NCBI RefSeq assembly: GCF_000002235.5
Contig: NW_022145601.1
Span: forward strand, 22,113,389 to 22,177,388
Reading direction: 5' to 3'
Source of the DNA: Strongylocentrotus purpuratus
Lineage: Eukaryota; Echinodermata; Echinoidea; Camarodonta; Strongylocentrotidae
Length of the DNA stretch: 64,000 nt
Shown: piece by piece, positions 12,020 through 25,097 of the stretch
How the letters are laid out: each line of letters opens with the position of its first letter
Numbering within the stretch: the first letter of the stretch is position 1
Made by a program: the position numbers and the translations under genes
The notes under the pieces: model-generated
Database searches by the model: none
What the model saw: only the letters and a program-made list of their open reading frames with translations
Told to the model about the DNA's origin: nothing

Positions 12020-12480
12020 CTCGACATAATATCAAGAGTTATGGGTTCGTGTTCGCCATCGTGCGAGGGAGGGTGGGCAAAAGTATGCTAAAAATCTTTT
12101 TAACTTGGCAGCCCTTATCGCAATGATGCACTCTTGTCGCGAGTTCATGCTCGGTTGTAAGCGTCGCAAAACAAGGAGAAAACCTGGGGCACCAGATCCC
12201 TCCCATAATGAAGATGTCATCCACGGCTTTGAACAAGTCACGCCGAGCAAATACGCACCCCTCCTGCCGCGATGCGAAAAAAAGAAAGAAGAAAAAGACG
12301 GGCAAACTCTTTCGCAAACAAAATCCCAGCACGGCCCGAGAAGGCATATTGGCTGTCCGCGCGCAGGAAAGGCCTGTCAGGATTGGCATGATATGTCAGA
12401 TCTGCTTTCACTGGCATTCAGTGAGGCTATTAGAAGATGAAAAGGTTGGAGAGAAAGACGAGATCAGATGCTCCTCTGCC
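12020..12480. other. CpG-rich patch
   Basis: GC and CpG content are visibly above the surroundings, with many CG dinucleotides. Frames of about 110-120 codons overlap on both strands and none shows a known domain. Such patches inside AT-rich DNA can mark cis-regulatory sequence or an unmethylated promoter. No transcription start signal can be assigned. Confidence 0.4.
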
Positions 12481-12959
12481 CAGCTTCTTTTCTTCCTCTT
12501 CGTGTCAACCACCCTGCCTTTTGTAAAGGCGCTGAGCATTCATTTCGACGCTCGCTCACTCGCTGCATTGTATTAGGTGTCACTTTCATATCTATATTTG
12601 GAGAAGCGATCCTCAGCCCCTTTGGAAAGAAAGAAAGCCCTCTTATTTGCTCCCTGAGTTTGTGTACTCCCGATCTCATGTTAACGAAACGAGCTAAAGG
12701 GAAAACCAAAGCGTGTTTCATATCCCAAATTAATTAGATTGAATCAATCCCCAAAATATTTGGGGAAAAACGTTGTTATGCATCCTAATGTGTTGTTTTG
12801 AAGTCATATCATGAAGATAAAAATGTATTCCTAAGGAGAAGCCCATTCTTTGATTGTTTATGTGAAGGGGTTGTTATAGATTTCTGAAATATGCCATGAA
12901 TCTCAGTTGCATTGTGGGTACTCCATTTTGCAGAAAATATATATAAGGTCAAAACGAGA

Positions 12960-13278
12960 GCTGATGAAATGCACTGTTCCTTTAATATATGCCCGATGCC
13001 TGGATCGTGTCTCCAACTTCTTTCCTCCTCGTTTGCCAAATCAAAATGCTAAACATCAGGAACATTTTCACCTAGAACTTTATTCACGATCATCCCCCTC
13101 CGTCGCGAACGCACCTCAAAGCTGATGAAATGCTGTATTCCTTTAATATATGCCCGATGCTTGATATTTGTCTCTAACTTCTTTCCTCTTCGTTTCCCAA
13201 ATCAAAATGCTAAACATCAGGAACACGCTCACCAAGAACTTTATTCACGATCATCCCCCTCCGTCGCGAACGCACCTC
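12960..13278. repeat. two-copy tandem duplication, period 161 bp
   Basis: Both units start GCTGATGAAATG and end CGTCGCGAACGCACCTC. They are roughly 90% identical by eye, and the last 40 or so bases are the same in both. The first unit is 12960-13117 and the second 13121-13278. The CpG-bearing end is the best-preserved part. Confidence 0.92.
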
Positions 13279-13925
13279 CGTGAATATCAAGACTCAATGA
13301 AAGGTGACAAGAAAATGGATTTTTTGAACAGCCCTTCGCTCATGATCAGGCTCTGTATATTTGAATGCTTTGCACCATCATGAATGGAATGTAAATTTCT
13401 GGATGGGTGGAAAAGCGTCTTTAGTCCCATCTGTTGGGATTAATGAAGGGAACATCCGAAGGAATCTTGATATAGTCATTACCGCTACTCTGCTACTCTG
13501 CGGGATGTTTTCTAAAGTTATGTTTACGTTTTCTGAAAAGCCTCTTCTGTAGTTGTTTCTTGATGCTTTCCTTAGCAATCAATGTTGTGCAAAGAGGTAA
13601 TGGGTATGGAGAGAATGAAGTACAGATAACTTCTTCTGTGAACTGAGGTTTACCATACCTCCATATTTAATAAGGAGACATTACAAAATAGTAGGTATGT
13701 GGGGCTCATAATTAAAACACTATGCATGATGCTCAGTTGCTCACAGTGCAAAAATTTAAAAATCACAGATTTCTTTTTAGGATTTATTTAAAGGTACTTG
13801 ATTCTTTCATGATTGTCTCCTTATCATAAGTATCTGGATATCAAGAGAAAAGGCAGTTTATGCATTTCTTGTTTCACTGAGAAACGTTGGGGTGTACCAT
13901 TATAATACAGGTATAACTATTTCAA

Positions 13926-13982
13926 CTCAAGACAGAAGACCCCTGACACAGAGTTACTGCCCTACTTCAGTCTCAACAGAAA
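13926..13982. mobile_element. degraded hairpin element, GAGCCAGAAGG family
   Basis: The right arm (GAGTTACTGCCCTACTTCAG then TCTCAACAGA) follows the family consensus with several changes. The left arm AGACAGAAGACCCCTGAC is weaker. It is probably an old copy. Confidence 0.45.
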
Positions 13983-14922
13983 CATTATGAAGCCTCCCAA
14001 ATGGGGCGATTCAAGAACTAAGACAGAGGGAATTCTGTTTTAATTACTATAATACTACATCGTGATTAAGAAGGCATTTTGTATTTCAAAGGAGAAAAGC
14101 TGAATTGGTACAACCTACATGTACAGTATATCCAACTGTCTAACAGTGTGCAACAACAACAAAATGTTGCAAATTCAGAGAGAGAAGCTCAGGTTTAATC
14201 AAAGGTGCCTGGATGTATACAGGGGTCAAGAGGGGGTACTCGGGGTGCAAACCTTGGCCTATCGTTCTGAAGATGTGCTCTCTAATGAACTCTACATAGC
14301 TATAAATAGACCTGGACTAACTGAAGAGATGCTAAAGACCATTCAGGGAAATGGAAGGAATCTCTCCCTCCTTTGATGAACATTCTAATTCAGGAGGCTT
14401 GTAGTAGTTCCATGCTTGTAGTCTTAGCTTTCTCTGAGGTGAAGGCATCACTAGAAAAAGCATACGTTTTCCCTCTCCCTTGGTAGGATCAGAGAAGTTG
14501 TAATTTGGGAGAGATATCGTCAGAGCACTGTCTTCCCTTTTCCCCTGTAAAGGGAAATATCTTGTGTTCTCTCTTTTGCCCTGATTTCTTCCTGAATGTT
14601 TTGAGGTTAACACCTCCACTGGTGAATGGAATATCTTTCCCCATCTTGTCCCCCTCAGATTTAATGCCTTCCCGTACCCTAACTAATCGCCCAAATCTTC
14701 TCTTCGGATACTTGCATCCCTTTTCTCTCTCTCTCTTCTTATCTCTCACCCCTTTCTCCCCATTCATCTTCTCTCCCCTCCTCTGTCTCCATCCCTGGTT
14801 CCATCCCTGGTTCATCCTCTCACACTCCTGTAACGGATACGGCAAGAACAAAATGCTGGGTTCAAGCTGGCTCTGCTGGCTTTATATCTTGAGATATCAG
14901 AGTTTCAACGGAGCTTGCTCAT

Positions 14923-14938
14923 CCCCCCCCCCCCCCCC
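14923..14938 (+). repeat. poly-C tract (C16)
   Basis: An uninterrupted run of sixteen C. Frames that cross it read as polyproline and are not supported as genes. Confidence 0.95.
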
Positions 14939-15035
14939 AAGCCACAAGTTCACTGATCGTCATGGAGCAGGGAGCACAGCTTGGTGTGCTGTTTGTCAAT
15001 GTCTAATTCAAAAAGTTTGGGGCGATAGAGATGAA

Positions 15036-15180
15036 AAGATAGAGAGAGGGGGAGAGAGAGAGAGGAGGAGAGAGAGAGAGGGAGAGGGGAGGGAGGGAGG
15101 GGGAGAGGGAGAGGGGAGGAGAGAGAGAGAGGGAGAGGGGAGGGAGGGAGGGGGAGAGGGAGAGGGGGAGAGAAGGGGAG
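15036..15180. repeat. purine-rich GA/GGA array with internal duplication
   Basis: Alternating GAGAGA and GGGAGGGAGG blocks include a duplicated unit of about 60 bases. The 272-codon frame across it (14505-15323) is a low-complexity Arg-Glu-Gly translation. Confidence 0.95.
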
Positions 15181-15719
15181 AGTGTATGAATCAAAAGGGA
15201 AAGAAAAGGAAGATGAACTTGGGAGAATGTGCAAAGGAGAAGGATTTGGAGAAGAGGAAAAGGAAAATGTGGAAGAGAGTTGGAGAAAGAGAAAGAGATG
15301 AAATGAAGAGAAGAGGATGGTAAAAGCAAGAGCCTTTTGCTTTTATTTTTACCAAACAGAGGATAAACCAACAATATCTTATAACGTAGACAGAACTAAG
15401 GAGTTACTCAATAATTCCATGACAGAATGGTGCTACATGTCTAATCCTGGATAGTTGAATCAAATTTAGGTCAAATCAATTGTGGCAAAAAGAAAGATAC
15501 ATCAAACAAATAAACCATGACCAATATCAGAGTGGCTACACTGTAGCCTCTGTGATGTCTCAGGGTTGAAATCATTTCCCTAGGTCATTTGAGTACTCGG
15601 TTGATACACCAAGAAGATGTACCGAAGCAAACTGACTACAGCAACAAAGAAGAAAGCCCTGAAATTTAATTTACCAAGCTCTCTATCGTTCAATAAAGAA
15701 CAGCTCTCTGTAGAGTTGG

Positions 15720-15960
15720 CCATAGTGACCCTATCCCTTCTGACATAGTGCCACGAGCTACGAGTAACTCGAAGTCGCCTCGGTGAGCCGACTCGCAGCC
15801 AGCCAGCCGACCCGTCGTCTGTAACAGATATTAAACGCAGCGTGCGGTGGACAGGATTCTTCGCGCCTCCTGCTGCTCTCGGCCATTGTCTTTGACCTCT
15901 TGAATGATGACACGCTAAAGACAAGTGTGCGTTCGCAAAATGGGCAACACTTGGGCTAGG
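15720..15960. other. CpG-rich patch
   Basis: Dense CG dinucleotides (for example GAAGTCGCCTCGGTGAGCCG) stand out from AT-rich flanks. A 127-codon minus-strand frame overlaps it but has no recognisable domain. It could be a regulatory element or an alternative first exon, with no evidence to decide. Confidence 0.35.
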
Positions 15961-16440
15961 CAAAGAGAAATACTCGGCGTCTTTCCGGCGTTTTAAGGGA
16001 TAGCCCCGTAGCCAGGAATCTTAGATATTGGATTTAAAGAAGGGGATCAAATGAATGATAACCAAAGTCTAAGGACAGGAAGACTGGTTGAATATTGAGA
16101 AGTTTGTTACTCTCCTTGGGAGCTTTAAATTGCAAGAAAGTGTTAACCAGTTTGGTTTTCGAGGTCAGGTTAATTGCAATATTCATTTCTGCATTTTGTT
16201 GTTTGAATTTTTAGCCAAAGGTTCTTTTTCTTTTACTTGAATGTAATCGATAGATGAATTATTCCTTTATGAGCCAAAATCCTTTGTTTGGTTGTCAATT
16301 AAGATGAAATATCAGTAAATGTACCCCGAGGTAGAGGAGAAACAAAGTTGTTAGTAATACTGTTAATTTAATTACTTGGTATTTTTTGTAACAGAAAGAC
16401 GAACGTAAGTAAGATACCTGTTAGTTTGGAAGTGCGGGAA

Positions 16441-16505
16441 GGACAGGAAGAGGGGAGAGGGGAGAGGGAGAGGGGGAAGAGGGAGAAAAAGAAGAATGAA
16501 AAGGA
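16441..16505. repeat. purine-rich GGGGA minisatellite
   Basis: Repeats of GAGGGGA and GGGAGA units. Simple sequence. Confidence 0.85.
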
Positions 16506-16949
16506 GGGGCTGAATAATGTTTTAATTACACTTAATTTATTTTTTTCAGTTGATATGTAGCAAAGCCCATTTTGCTTGCAATCTGATATTCAAATTCACT
16601 CTCAAACTTGTTACAGGATCTAATGGCTTTATTGACTCCCAAACAGTGAATGTATTGTTTCTAATCAGTAAGCAAACATAACTTCTGTGGGTCATTATGT
16701 ACTCAATTAACTGATTAGCCATTTATAATATTGGTTGAGCAAGTTGTTTTGAAAGAATATGTGGTCACTCGTATTTATGGAAAAAGCACTTAAGATTAGT
16801 GTAATAATTAACAGGGTGTATTAGATGCTACTTGAATTTTTTTAATAATCAACCGTTTTGATTGCAATTTGTTGGAATATGCTATCTGCCACTCAAATCT
16901 GTTGATAATTATACTTGCTACAGTTGCCCTTCATTTTTCTATTAATTAG

Positions 16950-16966
16950 ATGTCAAGAGATGGAAG
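16950..16966 (+). other. possible 17-nt microexon
   Basis: ATGTCAAGAGATGGAAG is bounded by a pyrimidine-rich acceptor (CCCTTCATTTTTCTATTAATTAG) on the left and GTAAGC on the right, on the same strand as the candidate recursive sites. The length is not a multiple of three. The match could be chance. Confidence 0.2.
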
Positions 16967-17118
16967 GTAAGCTTAGGAAGCAGAAAAGTTGGAGAGAGAA
17001 TTAATGAGAAAGAGGGGGGTCGATGAGTTGAAAGGAGAAGGTAGCAGAAGAGAAATACTTAAAAATAGAATAAGAGGGGAGAGAAATTTGACAGTATGGA
17101 GACAGATAAGAGTGAAGA

Positions 17119-17125
<7 letters not shown>

Positions 17126-17170
<45 letters not shown>

Positions 17171-17260
17171 GACGTAGAGAGGGAGAGAGGGAGAGACAGA
17201 TAGACACACAAAGAGACATAGAGAGTGAAAGGCAAGAGCAACAGAGGGAGACAGAAAAAG
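17126..17260. repeat. GA microsatellite
   Basis: A (GA)n core of about 45 bases is followed by degenerate GAGA/GACA purine sequence. Overlapping Leu-Ser and Arg-Glu frames are artefacts. Confidence 0.95.
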
Positions 17261-17269
17261 ATGGGAGAT

Positions 17270-18650
17270 GCTTCAATCAAAATCTCAAAATAGATTAACA
17301 AAATAAGCACACACATGTATTTATTCTTCAAGAAAATTCTACCCAAACTCATAAAAGCAGGAAAATAGACAGCGATGATTAGGAGGGTAAAAAAAATTCC
17401 CATCACATCACCCCAATTCCATCAACTCATGTAGACAGGAGCGTGACACGATGCCGATTGATTTTGGAATCATTTTCACCATCAAGAACCGGTCTTCAAT
17501 AATTCACCTTCTTTCGTTTCATTGAAATCATCTTTTGTCTCATCTATTATTGACAGCCTCTCAATGGAGCACTGACTCTATGATAGGCAGGTGGCATTCA
17601 TCGGGCTCCCGTTTGGATTATTTGAATTTCGCTCAACCGTTCATGAAAGATGTCAGCGTTGTGTTTCAATATCAAATGTTCCATTAATAAACTTTATCTT
17701 TTTTAATTATACAGTCTTCATTAAAGTGTTATGGAGCGTCATTATATGGTTTTGGAGATAACCATGAATGTCTTTTTTATGAAAAGCGGAGAAGATTTAT
17801 TAAAAAGGTGAATGTTCAATCTGAAGAGTTTGTAGATCTTGACTATAAACATAAAGGCCAAAATCGATTTATAAGCAGCAACGATTCTCTATCTTGGTAG
17901 TCCAATTAGCCTACTTTCAGACAGGGAAATTTGTTCACTGTATGAAGAGTGAGAACATATTGTATTGTTATCACAAAAGAAAGAAAAGAAAACAATGGAA
18001 AATGAAAAATACCTAACAGTACAAGAAAAAAATATCCCCAAACAAACAAAGCAAATGAACATAAAAGCATGAACATAATTTATAAGTTAAATAGCTCCAA
18101 CATCAGGTTATGAGTTAATTTAGTATAAATATTACTCTCAAAAGGTAATTTGCATTTCGTTTAGTTCACCTAGAATAATTCAATAAGACCAGACCTGTTT
18201 TATGAGTATTGTTGTTTTGATAGTGATGAAACATGCAGACAGAATCGGAAGGCAAGATACAGTTAGTTAATCATCAACCTATAGCATCCTCATCTTACCC
18301 ATTCCATGGACCTAGTACCAGTACTCCAGTACGAATTAAAATGACAGCAGCCAGGTTCCTAAACAAACATATCACTAGCAAGCCTTAGACCAGGTGCTAA
18401 TTACCCTCCCCCAGTGCCCATTATAATCCTCCAGTCTTAATCCCCTTATCAGTGGCCAGATTAGTTATCTTAATCCAATCAGTAGACAGGCCAAGTAACT
18501 GTAACAGTTGCTTGGTTACTGTTTAACTAGGCTTGGAAGAGAAGCAGAGTGCAAGAATGACCTTTGAGCTAATATACATGCAGGTATTTACTGTATGTAG
18601 CTCTGCTCCTCCAAATGTTTTTATCATGATCAAAAGCATTGTATTTGTAA
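17270..18650. other. AT-rich non-coding stretch
   Basis: No gene is supported. The part from about 17400 to 17700 is less repetitive and more mixed in composition than its flanks, but nothing in it can be named. Confidence 0.45.
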
Positions 18651-18651
18651 T

Positions 18652-18778
18652 TGTCATCATCATCGCCATCATCATCGCCATCATCATCGCCATCATCATC
18701 CCTGTTGTAATCATGTTCATCATAACCGTCATCATCACTACCACCACCACCACCACCACCACCACCACCACCGCCATC
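18652..18778. repeat. trinucleotide arrays (ATC)n and (ACC)n
   Basis: A (CATCATCGC)-type array is followed by an array of about twelve ACC units. Poly-Val, poly-Gly, poly-Asp or poly-Thr frames here on both strands are repeat artefacts. Confidence 0.93.
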
Positions 18779-20007
18779 ATGATAATTCTGATGTTCTGTT
18801 TTTACATTGCATTCTATAAAATTCTTTCCAATCTTCTTTGGCTCTTTAAACATACAGGTATGCTTGAGTATCAATTTAATTAGTTCCATCAGACTTACCT
18901 TTATTTAAGACATGTTCTGATGTATTCCCTGATACATTTCTTAAGATTGCCTCTGATGAACATAATTTGTGAAATTAAAGGGGGAAAAGGAGAATAGGAA
19001 AGAATGGTAATGACCACATATTTACACAAGTAAGATGTTAATTTCATCATTATAAAATACTTACCTTTTTTATTAGAACAATTTAGTGTCCCAACTCGAT
19101 CAACACCAGTTCCAAAGATTGTAGTTGATGAAGGATATGTTTTGAATGTAAACCTTTGTCTGTGAAACATCTTTTTTTTTTGTCTCCCTTGGAAGGCTTG
19201 GTAGCATTTGCAATTGTAGCATGTTTCACCGTGCACATTCCAATGATAGAAGCGTAATAATAATGGTCCGTTTGCTTAAATGCTGTATCAATTTCTTTGC
19301 AACAAAACATTTTATTCTGCTTAAAAAGAACCGTAAATCATCCTCTCTCTCCCTCTCTCTCTCTAGACTTTCTTGTGAAAAGAGAAAATTGAAGCGCATA
19401 ATTGGCGTAGTTAGACTCAAGGGAAAGTCGATACACTTGTCTTCATTTTGTCTGATTAGATTCCAATGTCAAACCAATTTTATTGCTTTTCAGAATAACT
19501 GCAAATGGAATAAGTACATTAGTGACCCTTTTATATGTGCTTTTATCACAGAAAACTCTCTCCATGTCTGTTCATTGTGAATCCAAATGTACGTTTGGTT
19601 GAGTTAATGTTAACGTGACCTTTGAGTATTTACTCACTTATAGTATTTGCATTATTTTCTTGAAGAAAAACAGATCAGTTTGTTTTGTCAGACAAGATAC
19701 GATGTTTGACCACAACGTCTGTAGCTCCTCAGTCATGTGATAAATTGACCAATTTATTATTATGGATACCACAGTTATGTGAACTACTTTTCTTTGGGAA
19801 CTGGGAAAATGTCTAAAATACTTGTGAATTTGTCTATTGTCAAACAGACTTAGAGTTTGTGGTTTGTTTCCAAGTATTCAGACATGCACTCAGACATGAA
19901 ATGGTCTCACAGGAAAATGACACCTGAAGGAGAAAATGACATTTAAAAAGAACAAAATTGTACCATCGTGACCTGTATGTCATCATTTTATTATACAGTA
20001 TTAATGG

Positions 20008-20082
20008 TTGCTGAGAGCCAGAAGGAGATTAACCAATATGTAACACTTTGAGGTGGAGTCAACGTCCTTTTGGCTCTGAGCA
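20008..20082. mobile_element. short hairpin element, GAGCCAGAAGG family (copy 3)
   Basis: The arms GAGAGCCAGAAGGAGATTAA and TCAACGTCCTTTTGGCTCTG are inverted around a loop of about 25 bases. The arms are well conserved. Confidence 0.75.
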
Positions 20083-20540
20083 TCCAACAATGCTATACAA
20101 TAAAATGATGCAAAAAACAGATACCGGTACCTATCCTTTCCTTGCAATTACAATGGGTATGTGTCTGTTGTTTAATAACAAAGAACTAAAAAGCTGCCAG
20201 TTTGATGATCGGCCGCGACCGCTAAATGGTTGCCAGATGAAAGTGACTCACTCGTCAAAACTTTCCCAAATCACGCCAATCTAACGGTAACTGGATCCCA
20301 ATCTATATATTTGCAGTGAAATGACTGTAAAATCCCTCGTAGTATGGTCAATTCATAAGTCTTTTCATTGGTTGGGTGATCGGTGTGGAGTTGACCGTGT
20401 GTCCAAACGAACGGCGTTGGAGCGGTCATTGTCCAGGCTTGTGGGAGTGTGAGTGGTATTTTGCTAACCTGTGTCGGGTATATACTCATGGGTGCAGGAG
20501 GGGGTTGGGTGTCTGGCAGGCTTGAATACAGAACGGTATT

Positions 20541-20671
20541 CAATCACAAATGATGGGGAGAGAGGGAGAGAGGGGGAGAGAGAGGGAGGGAGTGAGAGAA
20601 TGGAGGAGAGAGGAGTATGTGAGAAAGAAAAGAGGGGGGAGAAGGAAGGAGAGAGGAGTATGTGAGAATGA

Positions 20672-20729
<58 letters not shown>

Positions 20730-20935
20730 GACAGAGAGAGAGAGAGAGAGACAGAGAGAGAGATTTACTGTATGATGAAAGAAAGAATCAGGCAAGAGAG
20801 AAGAGAGAAATAACTGAATAACAGAGGAAAGATAAAAAGAGAGAGGAAGAGAATAAGAGAGAGGGAGAGAGGATAAAGCAAAGAGAAGGGAAAGCTGGAC
20901 AGTTAAAAGAAAAATAAGAGAGGGGGAGAGAGGGA
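20541..20935. repeat. GA-rich microsatellite cluster
   Basis: Several GA, GGGA and GACA blocks surround a nearly pure (GA)n core at about 20674-20765. The word AGAGGAGTATGTGAGAA occurs twice near the left edge, indicating an internal duplication. Confidence 0.95.
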
Positions 20936-21009
20936 AATGGATCAACTTGAAGATGCATGATTATATAATGAGCAGAGAAAGAGGGAACGCGAAAAGAGAT
21001 AAACACAAA

Positions 21010-22320
21010 GCTGAAATTTCAAAGAACTATAAACATCCATCATTGAATGTCAAAAGGATATGAAGTATATGCAATTTAGCTGTAATTTAGCCTACCTGAA
21101 CAGAAATATAATCCCAGACTTTCCTTGGAAAAGAAGACAGAGATAGCAGATAGATTTGTTATTGAGGAAGGAAGATTAAAACGATGGCTTGAGGACCCAA
21201 CTATTCAATCAGAATAAAATCTGCATTGACGATGCTCCATGAAGGAAACTCTGGGTGGAAAGACATTAAAAGAAAGTTGGATAATTTGATACGAAATGGA
21301 AGGGGAAGTTTGGAGCTTTTATTGTGATTAGGCTTGATAACCCTTTCCCGCTGAAAAGCAGGATTAGAGGGGCATTTCAACCCGTCTTTAACGCTACAAG
21401 GAAATAGGTCGGGACAGGTTCTCAGCTGAGGCCAAGCCCGCTCTCGAAAGATAGACTTAGCAACGAAATTCCCAACCAATTACGAAACGGCACACCATAC
21501 CCTTTCAAATTTTCAAACATCCTTTTCTTATTTGCCTTTCCCAATGATTACCTAGTCTTTATTTTTGTCTTACAAAGAAATACTTTGATAATGACATCAT
21601 CTGATAGTTATCGGAACCAGGAGATGAAAGATATTTCTTGTTTGAAATGTCATCGCCCTCTTCATAAAAGTTTAATTGCGTGGAACAAAAGAGAAAAGGA
21701 ACAGTATTGGTAATGAATTAATGCAATTAGGATATTGTGGAAGTAGAGTCCTAGAGACATATTCCTGTTTTCTTCCTCAAATTTCTCAAAATATTTGGGA
21801 AACTGTAAATTGGAAATCCTGGAAATTAATAATCAAGAAGGCATTTACTTGATAAGAACCGTACAAACACTTTTATTTTACAGGTAAATATTGAAATTGA
21901 TTGAATTAATATTTCAGATTCAAAATACTTTACGAAAGGGATATCAAATTGATTGAGCTGAAAATGATTGAAAACATGAGACATGACCTGTATACAGTCA
22001 AAACAACCCTCACAAAAACATGACAGAATAAGAGTTAGGAATGTCTGTTATTTTTCTTTTTTGTTACACTGAAAGTTGAGCACAGAGGGGGAAATGCAAT
22101 TAATATTTGAAATAAGAATAGAATATGAGAAGGTTTTCATGCAATTTGATTCTTAGTTTTCACTTAATTTTAGTGGAATATTTGTATGTAAGTATTTCTA
22201 AGACTTGCATTAGTTTCAATAAGCCTGATTAGTTATATGTTTAGATCTGAAAGTTATAATGTCAAATGTTTTACTAAAAGTACAGTTCAAGTTCTTCCTT
22301 GTTGTGATTTAAAGATTTGA
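21010..22320. other. AT-rich non-coding stretch
   Basis: Nothing supported. A CAG|GTAAAT junction at 21883 is noted but weak. Confidence 0.45.
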
Positions 22321-22342
22321 ATGGGTGAAGACAGGGGTGCAG

Positions 22343-22495
22343 GGGTGCACCTCTTGGTTACCACACAGGTGTATCTCACCAGGTACCACCCCCTTACATG
22401 TATATTTGATAGATTGGAAAGGGGTGTGGTACAAGGGGCAAGATCACACCCCTTGGATGCCATACCGGTCCACCATCACAAGGTACCAAGTTCAA
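22343..22495. repeat. degenerate two-copy tandem repeat, period about 100 bp
   Basis: The two halves share CAC(C/A)...CTTGG, a CCA-AC-GGT block and AGGTACCA at equivalent positions. The sequence is rich in CCCC/GGGG words, like the G-rich duplication near 35 kb. Confidence 0.6.
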
Positions 22496-22599
22496 ACACC
22501 CCCAATGGACAGATGTTTTTCTCCGCTTCCCCCATCTAGACGACCCATGTACACAACCCTGTATTATTTCATCCCCGGTCAATTGCGCCCAGGAATTGC

Positions 22600-25090
22600 C
22601 CATCTTCTTTGACAAGCCCAACACGATCCACAATCCCCTTCACCCTGTTTATGTAGATCTAAACCAGAAGAGGATGTTATTATCTTTAAGGATGACTCTG
22701 GACGAGGCATACAGGATGAAACGTTTCCAGATTTTGATATATTTCTGGTCTTCCTTTGTCTTTGTAAAATGTAACAAAGTTTTTGTGGATTTTTTTGTTC
22801 TCAATGATAACGAGCCCAATATTGGCCATCAGTTGGGATTATCGTTAACATGGTTGTCTAAGTTTCCAAACATCATGCCTTCCAGTTATTTACCAATCAA
22901 ACTTTTCAAAGATTTACCAGGTATGTCTGAGACAAGATGGAATGTATCAGGTGTCATTGCCCTGTCGAAAGCAACATCATGGATTTTGAAGTTCATGCCT
23001 TGCAGGAGAAAAAAAAAATCAGATAATTTTTGAGATGCTTGCTGCTTACTTGACATTTAATAGATCAGGGATGAATACAAACTATACATTCACCTCCAAA
23101 GTTAACTTTTCACAATTTGTTCAATACTCCCAAATTACAACATCTAACCGACTCAGTCTATCGATCCACAATATCTGAAGGATATATCCCAGAGGGAAAA
23201 GGTTTTGTTCTCAACATCTTTGATCTTGTCCCATTTTTGTAGGGGTAAAGCTAGATTGATGAAAAGAATCAGTTGTTGAGCTAAATGTGTGACTTAAAAT
23301 TCACAGATATTTGTTGACTTTTTTAATCTAACTGTTGAATAGCGGTAACCAAGGCAGTTTATTTAGAAAATTGCAACAGTTTTTGGTAATTTACTTTTTC
23401 TTAACACTAATTTTATTAGATTGATGATAGTTATTTCCCTGTCAAAAGCCAGGAGATGAAAGAATCGTTGGTCATTTGGGCATCTGAAAGCAAGGCACGT
23501 TAACCCTTTTCTTACCAACGTAAGCAAAGTAGCTCTATTCCCCTGCATCGCTGGGTTGCAAGGGCTTAACAAAACTGTTCAGAGTAAGCACCTTTATAAT
23601 GTCTAACCTTAACCCAGGCATTCGAACAATGACGTCAATAGCGGGCCAATTATAGTTGATTACATCGGACAAAGACAAAATAACTTGTTTGTCGTTTTCC
23701 CCTTCTCCTTCCCATCCCGCTATAGACTCCCACTCCATCTTGTTTTTAAGTATACTTAATATCCCTCAATGCCCATTAGACATTTAATACAGGTATCGCA
23801 TCTCTACCAAAGTCTCTTCTCCGCTTTTATGCCTTCCTCCGGTCAAAATGTCTAAATACAGTTTTTGTTTTCCTGCGGCAGAGCTTCCCATCAATTACAG
23901 GTGCTGCTCTTTCAGAATCTATTCATTTTATAATCGACGGATGCCTTGCGAAAGCTTGACTTTTTCACGGTACTAATTTGAAGTCATGTATTTTTTGTTT
24001 TGTTCTACCATTGTTGATGGATGTTACCTATCCCATTATAGCATCTTCTTTGTTCTGGCTGATCTGTCTTTGTAGCAGGTCAGATATGAATGAAGGTTGT
24101 GTGTTTTAATGATGGATTACATAATTAGTTATGCACACGAAAGTGACCATGACTGAAGGGGATATTTTTTGTGAGCATTTTTAATTTGTCCAGAAAGGAG
24201 GAAAGAAGAAACGAAAACTGAATGATGGGGCAGTAAACGGAGAAGAAGATAGGATAAAGAAAATGAGAGTAAGACAGTGAGTAAGAAATTAACGGCAAGA
24301 GAGAGAGAATTAATTAAATTATGGATGTATAACCAAATTAAAAATAGAGAAAATACTTACCAATACAGTGCTTCTAAATGAGTAATATTGTAATATTGGA
24401 ACTTGAAAGTTAGAAACACAATCCTTTCTATATAGCATTTAGATGAAAATGAAATTACAAATCGTGTTTGCAGAAATTGTTTTGCAACAAGAGATGCAGT
24501 TTCTTGGGAAATTAAAATCTAATTCAGTTAAACATGTATAGATGCTATTGAGGGGCGGAAAATAAATTGATTTCTAGTTGAATTACACCAATGGACCGCC
24601 TCTTGATTGCAGTTATTTGATAAGCAATCAAAATATTTTCCCATCTTGCAGTGGAAATTGATACATTGTGTTTATCCTATCGGACCTTGACCGATTATCA
24701 GCTTGTAAAAATTAAATAAATCTGTAAGTCTTTGTATTATTTTCCTTGCTTGGCCGATGGTGTGTTAGTGTTTGTATATCAAACATCTCTGCTCATCTAA
24801 ACATGGACTGCTCTTATCATAAGGAGAACACTTTGTCTTTATTGAAGCATCTGTTGAAGAGCAACCATGAGTGTTGTCTTGTGTTGAAGTTCATGAGTCG
24901 GACAAACGGACAAAACTATAATTATGATAATAAAGCCCTTTAAAATAAGATATCGATTTTGATGTCCATATACCAGAAGTATGATTTTAAACAAAAACTT
25001 CTCACTTACACAAAGTGGTGTTAACTCAGTTCTATTTACAAAGGTAATGCTGTAATGCCTCTCATCCGAAAAACATCTAGTTTGCTTTCA
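22600..25090. other. non-coding stretch without recognised features
   Basis: A 145-codon plus-strand frame (22596-23033) has mixed composition but no domain I recognise and no convincing splice or polyadenylation context. The rest is AT-rich with nothing supported. Confidence 0.4.
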
Positions 25091-25097
25091 ATTTGAT

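Noticed and set aside
14505-15323. 272-codon plus-strand open frame
   Set aside because: Much of it is the translation of a C16 run and a GA/GGA purine array. It has no domain, and similar long frames exist on the opposite strand.
18830-18870. ATACAG|GTATGC on the plus strand
   Set aside because: ACAGGTAT is common in this window. The donor is weak and the upstream tract is poor.
18523-18889. Poly-Val, poly-Gly/Asp and poly-Ile/Thr frames
   Set aside because: Translations of the (ATC)n and (ACC)n arrays in three frames.
21857-21889. TTTTATTTTACAG|GTAAAT, a further acceptor-donor junction
   Set aside because: The donor lacks G at +5, the AG-free zone is only about 25 bases and the pyrimidine tract is short. 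Much weaker than the three listed sites.
22596-23033. 145-codon plus-strand frame with mixed composition
   Set aside because: No recognised domain, no supporting upstream exon or splice signals that I trust, and its length is within chance range for a 64-kb AT-rich window.
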